Counted from the first letter of the stretch, positions 50,813 through 60,078 are shown. The stretch: 64,000 nt of DNA from Ligilactobacillus ubinensis (GCF_024160875.1 NZ_JAIULA010000003.1:62001-126000); one strand, 5' to 3'. Program-made: numbers and translations. The notes: generated by a model from the sequence alone, not told the origin.

Positions 50813-53083
50813 TTAGTTAAGTAGTCTGATTAGACCTTCTTTTGCCGGCTTATACCCGTTACTTAAGTGATATTTTCCAATTGCTTCTTTTTTCTTGCCT
50901 TGAACTTCAAAAATAACACCTTGATTATATGAGGATAAATAACTATTAATCCCTAGTGAACGGGAATTAGCTTGTCTTTGGGCTTGCTCAAACGCATTAA
51001 GAGCTTGCTCAAATTGCGCCATATTCATATAAGCCGTTCCAGCTGCAAATAAGAAATCTGACAGTTCTGCATAATATCCTTTAAAAATTCCGACTATTTT
51101 AAGTGCATCTTGATACTGTTTTTCATTTACCAAAGCATTTATTAAATTAGTAACACTATTTAATGTTAGTTCATCTTGTAAATCTAACGGTAATGTTAAT
51201 AACTGATAGTAGTACTTGATAGCATGAACATTATCACCATTGCTAAAATAATTAGTTGCTAACTCAGCTAACAATGTTACATCTATGCTATTTTTAAGCT
51301 TATTTTTTAATTTTGTTCGACGTATTTCATTATACTTTTGATATTCTTCTTTGGTTAAATTATGTTTCAATGTTATAGGTAATTCAATTTGCTGAATGTT
51401 CTGACCCTTTTTTTTAGTTATCGGACTTGCAATATATTTCCCATCAAATTTAATAAATTTGCGGTAGCCAAATCTTGTTTGTGACTGTAAAACCGGTTCT
51501 TCACTCTTTGTTAAAAGTGGTTCTTCTACAAGAATATTACCAACATAGTTACCGACTTTTACAAGAAATTTATCTAGTGCTGAAAAATCTGCCCCTTGTA
51601 ATTTTTCATCAGCATTAATCCAAAATACATAATTCCCTTTTGCTTTAGCTAACGCAAAATTATATAGATCTGCTTCTAATTTTTCCTTAACCATATAAAC
51701 CTGTTCCGTAAATTGATGTGCTATTTTGCTTGAAGCTAATGAACTTCCTAGAATAATCACTACATATTCTGCTTTAAATAGCGCAAGTGATACCAAACAT
51801 TCTTCTAACTTTACTGTCTCGTTATTTCTAACAAAAACAACAATACTTAGATTTTTATTCTCAGTGACACTCCACAATTCATTCTTAATTTGTCGTGTTT
51901 GCGGTAATAGTTTTTCATATTGTTGCATTAGCAGCCACTTGCCTTTTCTAGCATAGATTTCTGCTAATTGTTGATACACATCTTGTTTTCGATATCCAAA
52001 TTCTTGATATGCCGCTGTAACAGGCAATTTTTCAGCTATCTTTAACACTTCGATTGCTTTTTCATCTTGATCACTAGCCACATAGACATTTGCAAATAAA
52101 CAGAGCATATCTAAAGATTCCATACAGTCTTGCTTGCATTTTTGGACACAATCTAGAGCCTTGTCATACTTTTTAGTAATAAAACATAACTTGATATAAG
52201 AATCGATTGCATCTCTTGTCCATAAATAAATATACTCTTTTTGAAATCTAAAAAATTCCTGATAGATTCTAAAAGCTTCTTTGTATTTTTTTAGTATGCT
52301 GTATGTTTTAGCTAATTGAAACATATAATAAGTGTTCGTTGGATCATTTTTTAGCTGCTTCACTAGTAGCGCTTGATTACGTTGATTTTTTTTAACTAAT
52401 TTACTTTGATTAGTATAACCATAATGTATACATTGTAATTTTAAATCATAAACAGGATCATTATCTACTTTATCTTTGTATATTTGAGTTAATTGTTCAT
52501 GTATTGGAAATAAAAACTTATAATACCGTTTATCATAGACTCTACTTACTGATGCTATATAAGGACGTTGCTCTTTACTCTTTCCTAACATATTTACTTG
52601 CAGATAACAACCCACCTTTTTTCTAGAATTGATACCATCAAAGAACTTTTTCAACTCATCTTGTTTTGGTTGTAATAAATATTCATCACTGTCAATTGTC
52701 ATTATATAATTATATTTTGCCAATTTAGCAGCATAATTGCGCGCTGCTGCAAAATCGTCTATCCATTTAAAATGATAGATATTGCGTGTATATTTAGTGG
52801 CTATTTTTAATGTTTTATCGGTTGAGCCTGTATCAACAATGACAATTTCTGCATTTAATGCAGCTAAAGATACTAAACAGCGAGCAAGCGTCTTTTCGTT
52901 ATCTTTCGTAATAATACAAATTGAAACTCCCAAGCTTTCGTCTGATGCATCTAACTCTGCTAATTCCTTTTTGGCAGCTTGGTTATCTGGACAATTTTCT
53001 AAATATTTACGAGCTAGATTTTTTGGGCCTTGCTTTAAGGCTGTTTTTGCTAATTCATATTGTTTGTCATCTGCTCCAGTCAT
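50813..53083 (-). CDS. Tandem GT2 / TPR protein with a degenerate second GT2 module (756 aa)
   Basis: A helical N-terminal extension of about 50 residues is followed by an intact GT2 (51-250: VSICIITKDNEKTL, IVDTGSTDKT, IDSDEY with Asp131/Asp133, FPIHEQ near 193), TPR helices (about 250-400), a second GT2-like module (about 410-590: LSIVVFVRNNETVKLEECL) and more TPR to the end. In the second module the DxD position reads INADE, so the first Asp is Asn, and VDTGSTD has become IILGSSLA; it is probably not catalytic. It starts at ATG 53083 behind GGAGAG and overlaps the upstream GT-ROK gene by 17 bases. Its role in flagellar glycosylation is inferred from context. Confidence 0.8.
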   Translation of the reverse strand: MTGADDKQYELAKTALKQGPKNLARKYLENCPDNQAAKKELAELDASDESLGVSICIITKDNEKTLARCLVSLAALNAEIVIVDTGSTDKTLKIATKYTRNIYHFKWIDDFAAARNYAAKLAKYNYIMTIDSDEYLLQPKQDELKKFFDGINSRKKVGCYLQVNMLGKSKEQRPYIASVSRVYDKRYYKFLFPIHEQLTQIYKDKVDNDPVYDLKLQCIHYGYTNQSKLVKKNQRNQALLVKQLKNDPTNTYYMFQLAKTYSILKKYKEAFRIYQEFFRFQKEYIYLWTRDAIDSYIKLCFITKKYDKALDCVQKCKQDCMESLDMLCLFANVYVASDQDEKAIEVLKIAEKLPVTAAYQEFGYRKQDVYQQLAEIYARKGKWLLMQQYEKLLPQTRQIKNELWSVTENKNLSIVVFVRNNETVKLEECLVSLALFKAEYVVIILGSSLASSKIAHQFTEQVYMVKEKLEADLYNFALAKAKGNYVFWINADEKLQGADFSALDKFLVKVGNYVGNILVEEPLLTKSEEPVLQSQTRFGYRKFIKFDGKYIASPITKKKGQNIQQIELPITLKHNLTKEEYQKYNEIRRTKLKNKLKNSIDVTLLAELATNYFSNGDNVHAIKYYYQLLTLPLDLQDELTLNSVTNLINALVNEKQYQDALKIVGIFKGYYAELSDFLFAAGTAYMNMAQFEQALNAFEQAQRQANSRSLGINSYLSSYNQGVIFEVQGKKKEAIGKYHLSNGYKPAKEGLIRLLN

Positions 53084-56000
53084 TATTTTCTCTCTCCTTA
53101 TCGATAATTATCTTTAACGCCCCATATAAGTTAGCATCACTTTTCAAGCTTGCTGCCAAAATTTGCGGTTTTTTTAGTGTGATTGCTTGATTCAAAATAT
53201 CATATTGTGTATTGATTGTCTGTATAAGTAATGGTTGTTGACTGATAGCGCCAGCGATAACTATTGTGTCTAAATCTAATGTAATTTGTAAATTATAAAT
53301 AACTTTGGCAACTTGATAACAATAGTCTTCAAAGATAGACCAAATTCTTTCATCATGCTTGTTTAATGCTGTAAAAACGATTTTATAATCTGCTTTATCC
53401 AAAGCTAGCTTTTGACTTAAACTATTTATCAATTCAACTGCCGAGGTTTGATACATTACGCGTTGACTACCTTGCATCAAGTATGAGAGTTCTGCTGCTT
53501 TATTATTTGAACCAGTAAAAAGTTGACCATTTATAATTAATGCCCCAGCTAAAGCACTGCCTAACACTAATACAGCTGCATTTTTTACATTTTTTAACAA
53601 GCCATAGTTTTTTTCACCAATTGCTGCTGCTCGACCATCATTTTCAATTGCGACTGGTATTTCTAAATTTTGCAAAACCTCCTGTAAATTTAAACTTTTT
53701 TGTTGCCGTAATAGATACACTTGGCCTGAAGAAGTATCTACATTTCCTAAGATACTAATTCCTACTCCACACAATTTTTCTTTTTGTTGTTCAATTATTT
53801 TCATCAACTCTAGCGTTAAATCTGATATCGTTGGCGTTGGTATCGTATTATATAAAAGTTTACGTCCAAGCTCATCAAAAAGCCCGTATTTCAGTGATTG
53901 TCCTCCAATATCAATACATAAATATTTATGTAAATCCAAGTTATTTAAAGCAGTTTGTGCAATCGGCAAGCTACTAGCTGCTAGATAATGTTTTTTGGCT
54001 ATTGTTTTTTCATTTAATTGCTCATACACTTTTCCTAACCCAAACTGCGGTAACTCTAGGTTATAGCACTTACTTAAGGAATTATGCAAGTTCAACGCCT
54101 GTTGGTAAGCATCTTTAGCTACCTCTAATTTAGCTTGAGCCAAATAATAGTCGCCTAATGCTGTTTGAAAAAGCGAAAATCGGCTATACATTGGAATCCA
54201 GGCAGTAACTAGCTTATTCATTTCGGTTGTTTTTCTAGAATAAATCGCCGCCCATATCATGTTTGTTGTACCAATAAGCGTTTCTTCTATCCCATAATCA
54301 ATCTCGCTATTAGTAAATAATTGTTGATATAGTTCAAATGCCGCGAAATATTGTCCCTGATAAAACAAATAGTTTGCTTGCTGTATAGACTGTTTTTCCC
54401 ATACAATTGACAGTTCACTTGAACTATTAATTGTTAATGGAATTTCAAGTTCGTTTTCATTGCTGTTCTTACATATAAATTTTCCATTTTTAAATTCATA
54501 TGCATCTGCTTGCAGTAACCGCGAATCATGTCGCCTGTTTTCTAAATTCATCTCAGGTAACTGAATCGTCTGAACTAAGAATATATTTCCATTCAAAGTA
54601 GTTGTTCTACTATTAGTGAGCAATTCTTGCAAATTTTCTTTATTCCAGTTATAAAGTGCTTCTCCTGCATATAAAATAAGAATATATTTATGTTTTGCAT
54701 GTTTCAATCCATAATTAATTAAATTATCTATGCTTCCTGTTTGATAACTCACTGCTAAATTTACTATATCAGCAAATCGCTTGGTATTTGTAACCACAAC
54801 TTTATCAACTTGCATCTCTTTTAAACTATCCAAAGTTACTTTTACTAATTCTTGAGTATCTTTTTCAGCAATAATACAGATTTCAAGATCCAACTGCTTA
54901 TACTTTATTTTTTTTGCAGCTTTAATTGCAGATTTAAAAGGAAATGCAGCTTGATAATACTTCAACGCTTGTTGTTCTTGACCTGCATTTTCACATAATG
55001 TTCCCAAATAATAATCTGCTAAATACGTGTTTCTTCCTTCAATACGTGCACTTATAAAGTTCTTAGCTTGTTTTAAATATACCTTTGCTTGCTGATACTG
55101 CCCAATTTGAATGTAGTAACTTGCTAATAAAAACATACTATCTGCCGTTTGCCAAATAAAAGCATATTTTTTAACAAAGTCAATTGTTATTGTTTGTTTT
55201 AGCTCTATCATTAGTGCTAAATAACTCTCGGCCGCTAAATATTCAAATGATTTTACATCAGTTTTTGTGGTATTTTTTATAACCTGCAAAAAGCTCACTG
55301 AAGCTTGTGCTTTATCTGCTAGTTTAAGATACGCTTGACCACTAATATAATACATATATGTCGTTTTGGGATATTTATTTAAAAAGCGTTGTGCCAATTC
55401 AATTTGTTTCTCTGGCTTTTCTTCAAGTTCAATTGCTTTTTTTGCGACTGTATATTCGACTTTTTCTAATTCAACTTGCGCTGGTTCAAATTCTTCTTTG
55501 CATTTTTTGTAATACGCTATTGCTTGCTGATAGTCCCCTAATTGTGTATATATCTGACCTAAACTATAATATGAAAAATCACTTTCCTTACCTGGTGCTG
55601 AAACTGTTGTACATTGAGTAGCATGCTTAAACGCAGCAATTGCAGCATCGACTTCAGTTAAATTAATATATATAACTCCAACGTCATACCAAAAATCAGC
55701 TACATTAGCGAACTTAGGTGCAAACCTTAATATTTCTTTTTTCACTAATTCGCTTTTTTTTAAATGATACAGAACATTTAGATAACTTGTCACCGTTTCA
55801 TATGCATATGCAGACTTATAACCAAACTCTGGTTGATTTAGTGCTTGTTGCAAATATTCTAAAGCTTGTTGATACTTATTTAAAATTAAATAGCTCTCAC
55901 CTGTTTGAAACAAAACATAAGGATTCTTAGGTTGATCAGCTAAATCTTTTAAGAGGAGATCTAAATTTCTCTTAGCTTTTCGTTTTGATGTAATAGAAAC

Positions 56001-56516
56001 ATAGCCATCATGATACAGATTTAAATTTATTATGATTGTTCTTGATTCACCTGCTTTATCTAGTAAAACAGGTTGCTCATGTACTCGACCAGTAAAAGTA
56101 TAATATTTTCGTGAAAATAAACGTGGAACAACCGCTTTAAATTTGCTATAAGTTATTTCAGGTCTAATACTAGCCTGGTAACAGCAACCTAATGTAGAAG
56201 CATCATATCTAATAAAAGCTTTAAATATTTCTTTATTTCGTTCTGTTTCTTCTGTTGCTAGCCACTCATCACTATCAATAATTAAGACATCATCATATTT
56301 AGCTTGCTTAATTGAATAATTACGTGCTTTAGAAAAATCATCACACCACTTAAAAGTAAAGTAACGTCCCCCATTTTCAATAACAACATTTTTGGTTGAC
56401 TCATTGATACCTGTATCAACAACAACTACATCAGCCGCTAATGGCTGCAATGATTGCAAGCATCTTTTTAAAACTTTGTCCTCATCTTTTGTAATCATAC
56501 ATACTGACAGTTCCAA
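53067..56516 (-). CDS. Large GT2-TPR-GT2(degenerate)-TPR-ROK fusion protein (1149 aa)
   Basis: Using TTG 56516 (8 bases after AGAGG; GTG 56525 is less likely), the order is GT2 about 1-190 (ELSVCMITKDED, VVVDTGINES, IIDSDEW with Asp81/Asp83, GRVHEQ), TPR 195-535, a second GT2-like part 541-705 whose DxD site reads ILYAGEAL (no Asp pair), TPR 710-860, and ROK 865-1142. The ROK part keeps CIDIGGQSLK (Asp869) and IENDGRAAAIGE (Asp960), but the phosphate-2 loop is GSALAGA instead of GTGIGGG, AGE is AAE, and zinc cysteines are absent. It may bind rather than phosphorylate sugar. It is the longest protein of the island and the second ROK fusion. Confidence 0.85.
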   Translation of the reverse strand: MELSVCMITKDEDKVLKRCLQSLQPLAADVVVVDTGINESTKNVVIENGGRYFTFKWCDDFSKARNYSIKQAKYDDVLIIDSDEWLATEETERNKEIFKAFIRYDASTLGCCYQASIRPEITYSKFKAVVPRLFSRKYYTFTGRVHEQPVLLDKAGESRTIIINLNLYHDGYVSITSKRKAKRNLDLLLKDLADQPKNPYVLFQTGESYLILNKYQQALEYLQQALNQPEFGYKSAYAYETVTSYLNVLYHLKKSELVKKEILRFAPKFANVADFWYDVGVIYINLTEVDAAIAAFKHATQCTTVSAPGKESDFSYYSLGQIYTQLGDYQQAIAYYKKCKEEFEPAQVELEKVEYTVAKKAIELEEKPEKQIELAQRFLNKYPKTTYMYYISGQAYLKLADKAQASVSFLQVIKNTTKTDVKSFEYLAAESYLALMIELKQTITIDFVKKYAFIWQTADSMFLLASYYIQIGQYQQAKVYLKQAKNFISARIEGRNTYLADYYLGTLCENAGQEQQALKYYQAAFPFKSAIKAAKKIKYKQLDLEICIIAEKDTQELVKVTLDSLKEMQVDKVVVTNTKRFADIVNLAVSYQTGSIDNLINYGLKHAKHKYILILYAGEALYNWNKENLQELLTNSRTTTLNGNIFLVQTIQLPEMNLENRRHDSRLLQADAYEFKNGKFICKNSNENELEIPLTINSSSELSIVWEKQSIQQANYLFYQGQYFAAFELYQQLFTNSEIDYGIEETLIGTTNMIWAAIYSRKTTEMNKLVTAWIPMYSRFSLFQTALGDYYLAQAKLEVAKDAYQQALNLHNSLSKCYNLELPQFGLGKVYEQLNEKTIAKKHYLAASSLPIAQTALNNLDLHKYLCIDIGGQSLKYGLFDELGRKLLYNTIPTPTISDLTLELMKIIEQQKEKLCGVGISILGNVDTSSGQVYLLRQQKSLNLQEVLQNLEIPVAIENDGRAAAIGEKNYGLLKNVKNAAVLVLGSALAGALIINGQLFTGSNNKAAELSYLMQGSQRVMYQTSAVELINSLSQKLALDKADYKIVFTALNKHDERIWSIFEDYCYQVAKVIYNLQITLDLDTIVIAGAISQQPLLIQTINTQYDILNQAITLKKPQILAASLKSDANLYGALKIIIDKERENNDWSR

Positions 56517-56532
56517 TCTTTTCACCTCTTCT

Positions 56533-58023
56533 TTACTTATTTTCCAAGTAAGTTAATCTTTTTTTTGCAGGTTCATAGTCGTTACATTCTAAGTAGCTTT
56601 TGATTGCCTGTGTTTTATCTCCACAATATTCATAAATTATTCCAAGATTATACTGAGTTAACCAACTATTAATACCGCTATTAGCCGAATTTTTATATTT
56701 AAGTGTTGCTTCAAAGGCTTGTTTAGCAGCATCCAGCTTTTTATTAGCAAGATAAACATTTCCTAAAACAAATAAAAAATCCGATTGTATACTAAAATCA
56801 TCTTTAAAAATCAGTGCCGCATCTAATGCCTGCGCATAATTACCTAACTTGATATAAGATTGACATAGCCTACAGATATTTTGTAAAGTCCTTATATTTG
56901 AAGAATCTCTCTTCAATTCTTCAATGTAGAAAAAACTTGCTATTAAATATTCTTTAGCAAAGAAAAATTGATCTGCATCTTGCTCCAATTGCTGGATTGT
57001 CATCAATTCAAATACTTTTTCACAGTATTTTTTAGTGTTTTTTATATCATTTAACTTAGCGTAGCACCGTGTTATTTTTAGCCAGGTTTCAGGATTAGTT
57101 CGATTTTTGCTTGCGTATTTTGAATTAGAGATGCTCAATCCTTTTTGATAATATAAAATTGCTTGTTGATACAATTCTTGCAACTGTAACAAACTTGCAA
57201 CCAAATAATAATAATCTGTGCTATTAGCAAAATATTGAGTATATTTGAGTGCCGTTTCTATTAATAAATCTTGTTCATTTAAGCGTTCATATGCAATTAA
57301 TAACGTTGTAATGCAATCGTACATGTATGGTTGCTGCCAATTCTGTTGATAAGTTACGGCATTTTCTAAATAAAGTACTGCTTTTTTTTCATTCCCTGGT
57401 TGTAAAATCAAAGCCTTGCCCATTTGAAATAACAGATATGCATCATGTGGTTTATCTGCTAAATCTTGTTTAAGGAGCTGCTCATCCCTTTGGGCTTTAG
57501 TAAGCAGTACCCTTTTATCAAGATACCCAGTATGTTCTATTTCTAATCCACTATCCTGGTATGAAACACCCGTTACCTGACTATTAAGTGGAATGATTTG
57601 TTCATGCACACGACCAGTATATTTAAAGTACCGTCGAGAAAATAATCGGGCCTCAACTTCATAACTTTTTCCAATAGCTGTCTTTTCTCCTGTAAAACTA
57701 ACTCGCTTAATTTTGCCAATTGTATTAGTAAGTGTATTGTTTCTAAAAAAATACATTGGATTGCCAATAACCACATATTCATCACTATCAATCATAAAAA
57801 TCCAATCATATTTAGCTTTTTGAATTGCATAATTACGTGCTGCTGCAAAATCATCGCACCAATCAAATTGGTAATAACTACAACTATATTTATTAGCTAT
57901 ATCTTCTAGTTTTCCCATACCGGTATCAACTAATACGATTTCTTGCTTAAATCTTTTTAAAGAGCTTAAACATTTTTCTATATTATCAATTTTATTAGCA
58001 ATTATACAAATCGATACACACAT
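56533..58023 (-). CDS. GT2 glycosyltransferase with long TPR tail (496 aa)
   Basis: It starts at ATG 58023 behind GGGAGG (MCVSICIIANK); a longer in-frame start at 58047 adds nothing recognisable. GT2 spans about 1-190 with LVDTGMGK in place of DTGSTD, MIDSDEY (Asp79, Asp81), CDDFAAARNYA, and GRVHEQII near 145. TPR-like helices follow from about 200 to 490, with repeats such as AKQAFEATLKYKNSANSG and NLGIIYEYCGDKTQAIKSY. It is the first gene of a four-gene run (this, the large GT-ROK, the 756-residue protein, then flagellin after its own promoter) and has a sigma-D-like promoter upstream. Confidence 0.8.
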   Translation of the reverse strand: MCVSICIIANKIDNIEKCLSSLKRFKQEIVLVDTGMGKLEDIANKYSCSYYQFDWCDDFAAARNYAIQKAKYDWIFMIDSDEYVVIGNPMYFFRNNTLTNTIGKIKRVSFTGEKTAIGKSYEVEARLFSRRYFKYTGRVHEQIIPLNSQVTGVSYQDSGLEIEHTGYLDKRVLLTKAQRDEQLLKQDLADKPHDAYLLFQMGKALILQPGNEKKAVLYLENAVTYQQNWQQPYMYDCITTLLIAYERLNEQDLLIETALKYTQYFANSTDYYYLVASLLQLQELYQQAILYYQKGLSISNSKYASKNRTNPETWLKITRCYAKLNDIKNTKKYCEKVFELMTIQQLEQDADQFFFAKEYLIASFFYIEELKRDSSNIRTLQNICRLCQSYIKLGNYAQALDAALIFKDDFSIQSDFLFVLGNVYLANKKLDAAKQAFEATLKYKNSANSGINSWLTQYNLGIIYEYCGDKTQAIKSYLECNDYEPAKKRLTYLENK

Positions 58024-58065
58024 ATTAGCTCTACCTCCCTTAAACATAGAATTGCGTTACTATTT

Positions 58066-58090
58066 CTATCGGTTAAAAAAATAAAATTTA
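58066..58090 (-). promoter_or_regulatory. Possible sigma-D promoter of the glycosyltransferase operon
   Basis: On the minus strand ACCGATAG (58066-58073) resembles the sigma-D -10 (GCCGATAT), and TAAA (58087-58090) lies 13 bases upstream, slightly closer than usual. It lies between the terminator at 58155-58206 and the first gene of the operon. Confidence 0.45.
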
Positions 58091-58154
58091 AAGAAACCCT
58101 AGCCAAAATATTTTTGAATAGACTTAATTTTAAAATCAGTTGCAAAATTGATTA

Positions 58155-58206
58155 TAAAAACACCCCATAACTGTTAGTTTCTATGTCTAACAATTATGGG
58201 GTGTTT
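58155..58206. terminator. Terminator after the fliS-GT operon
   Basis: AAACACCCCATAA and TTATGGGGTGTTT, extended by TGTTAG/CTAACA, form a long stem around TTTCTATG-like loop sequence. It follows the 342-residue glycosyltransferase gene and separates the structural flagellar operon from the glycosyltransferase operon. Confidence 0.88.
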
Positions 58207-58282
58207 CAAATCAAAACAGATTTCTCAAAATTTTTTTAGAATTTAAGGTTTTTATCCGAGCATATAACCAGTATTTATATCG

Positions 58283-59311
58283 CTACTGAATAGCAGCCAA
58301 AGCATCCATTGCATCTGGATAATCGTCACATTTTTCATAATTTTCGCGTGCCTTTTGAAACTCACCCTGTTGTTCAAAAATTTTTCCGATTCCAAAAAAA
58401 CTAGCTGAAACATATTTTTCAGATATATCCTGTTTTGCTAATTCAATAACTTTTTTAAAATGAGCTAATGCTCTATCATTCTCCAAGTATAGAGCATATA
58501 TTTCACCAGCCATATATTGAAAATCTACAGAGTCTTGTAGCATTTCTGCATCTTCTTGTATTGTCTGATATAACTTTGCTGCATCTTTCCCAGTAGTGTT
58601 TGAAACAACTTTATCTAATACAATTTTAGCAGCTGTTAATTCTCCCGCATCACGATATGATTTTGCAATATTAATCAGATAATCATCATCATTAGGATAC
58701 TTAGACAAATCCTCTAATGCTAAGACAAGATTACGACCTGCTTTAGCAACGTTTTCTTTTTCTAAAAGATAACCATCATGATGAATTGTTGTTACATTCA
58801 TCAAATCAAAAGTTAGTGAATCAAATCCCATATTAGAAACTAACTTTTCATAAACCCGCGTATCTTCATTAAAATTAAAATGTTGTCGATTAAATGCCCG
58901 CTCTACAATTGATCCTTGTATCATCTCTTGATTTTGTCTGATACAATGATTCAAACAACGTGCAGTTCCCTTGGCCTGTGATAAGTCGTCACGCTCAAAA
59001 TAACGTTCAAGTTGCTCAATATTATTTGCGATATCTTCTTTTGCCCACCACTCATCACTATCAAGAAAATAGATGTTGTCATTTGTTGCATTATCTAGTG
59101 CAAAATTTCGAGCTTTAGCAAAATTATCTACCCAATCAAATTCACAGTAGCGAGCTCGATTATTTTTAGCTAATGTTGCAGTTGCTTCACTTTTACCACT
59201 ATCTACAACTACTAGTTCTGCTTTCACGCCTTGGATAGAATTCAAACAGCGTTGCAAATTGTCTTGTTCATCCTTAGTTAGCACACAGATTGTTAAGTTA
59301 TCATTCAACAT
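58283..59311 (-). CDS. GT2 glycosyltransferase with short TPR tail, in the fliD-fliS operon (342 aa)
   Basis: GT2 about 1-185: LTICVLTKDEQDNLQRCLNSI, VVVDSGKSEA, FLDSDEW (Asp84, Asp86), WVDNFAKARNF. The usual GRVHEQ is TRVYEK here, and the next motif is TIHHDGY, so it is the most divergent of the six. Three or four TPR-like helices follow (about 215-340). It is the only one co-transcribed with fliS, 39 bases behind it, and its transcript ends at a strong terminator. This placement makes it a good candidate for the flagellar-specific enzyme, possibly acting on FliD or flagellin, but no target is shown by sequence. Confidence 0.8.
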   Translation of the reverse strand: MLNDNLTICVLTKDEQDNLQRCLNSIQGVKAELVVVDSGKSEATATLAKNNRARYCEFDWVDNFAKARNFALDNATNDNIYFLDSDEWWAKEDIANNIEQLERYFERDDLSQAKGTARCLNHCIRQNQEMIQGSIVERAFNRQHFNFNEDTRVYEKLVSNMGFDSLTFDLMNVTTIHHDGYLLEKENVAKAGRNLVLALEDLSKYPNDDDYLINIAKSYRDAGELTAAKIVLDKVVSNTTGKDAAKLYQTIQEDAEMLQDSVDFQYMAGEIYALYLENDRALAHFKKVIELAKQDISEKYVSASFFGIGKIFEQQGEFQKARENYEKCDDYPDAMDALAAIQ

Positions 59312-59350
59312 ATATTTTCCTCTCTTCTTGTCTCACAATATACACTAATA

Positions 59351-59725
59351 TTATTCCGCTATTTTTTTCCATGAATTTAGTAGCGTAACAAAGACATTTA
59401 ACACACTGTCTAACTGCTGTGAATCTTTAGAGATATTAGCTTTACGTAATTGATTGTTACTAAAATCATATAGAGAAATTAATTGTTGTGCTATTTCTTT
59501 ATCAACTGATGGATCTATTGCAGATGATAGTTCATAAATAATTTCTTCTGCATTACGAATATAATTATGTGCTTTTTCTATTTCTTTATTTTTCATAGCC
59601 AATTGTGCTAGCTTTATACTTTTAATTGCTCCTTCAAAGAGCATTGTCGTTAACTTTGCAGGACTTGCACTCATAACTTCAGTTTTTAAATAATCGTTTT
59701 TATACCCTTTAGGACCATACCCCAC
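59351..59725 (-). CDS. fliS: Flagellar export chaperone FliS
   Basis: FliS binds the disordered C-terminus of flagellin to keep it unfolded for export. The 124 residues form the expected four-helix bundle, with Y-x-x-x-x-V near the start (YKNDYLKTEVMSASPAKLTTMLFEGAI) and NAEEIIYELSSAID in the middle. It uses GTG 59725 behind AGAGGGGAG. It lies about 26 bases downstream of the small FliT-position gene. Confidence 0.93.
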   Translation of the reverse strand: MGYGPKGYKNDYLKTEVMSASPAKLTTMLFEGAIKSIKLAQLAMKNKEIEKAHNYIRNAEEIIYELSSAIDPSVDKEIAQQLISLYDFSNNQLRKANISKDSQQLDSVLNVFVTLLNSWKKIAE

Positions 59726-59751
59726 GATAACAGACTCCCCTCTTACTAATT

Positions 59752-60060
59752 CTAAAAGATTCTCTTCATTGAAGATTGCATGTGCTTAGCATATGCATCT
59801 ACAATTCGTTTCTGCTTTGTATCACTTAATCCACTAATTTTTGTAGCTAACTGTTTTTTTTCCTCAGCTAATATATGGATAAACTTTTCATAAACACGTT
59901 GAATATCTTGTAATGTTCCTTCAGATATTCCTTGTGGTCTTCCATTAAATTGCAAAAATATCGGTTCTAAATATGTTATTATTTTAACGGCACTATCTGC
60001 ACTACCGTCAAATCGCCTAATTTTTTTCATGATTTCCGCAATTAGTTCCGTATCTTTCAT
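59752..60060 (-). CDS. Small helical protein in the FliT position, function unknown
   Basis: A 102-residue, mostly helical protein (MKDTELIAEIMKKIRRF, then KEFIHILAEEKKQLATKI-like segments) located between fliD and fliS, where many bacteria encode the FliD chaperone FliT. No clear FliT or FlgN motif can be recognised by eye, so the assignment is by position, size and helicity only. It starts at ATG 60060 behind AAAAGGGG. Confidence 0.6.
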   Translation of the reverse strand: MKDTELIAEIMKKIRRFDGSADSAVKIITYLEPIFLQFNGRPQGISEGTLQDIQRVYEKFIHILAEEKKQLATKISGLSDTKQKRIVDAYAKHMQSSMKRIF

Positions 60061-60078
60061 AATAAATACCCCTTTTTA

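Noticed and set aside
53067-53083. Frameshift joining the large GT-ROK protein with the 756-residue protein
   Set aside because: The downstream gene has its own GGAGAG Shine-Dalgarno and ATG; the 17-base overlap is ordinary for coupled genes, and the ROK domain ends normally.
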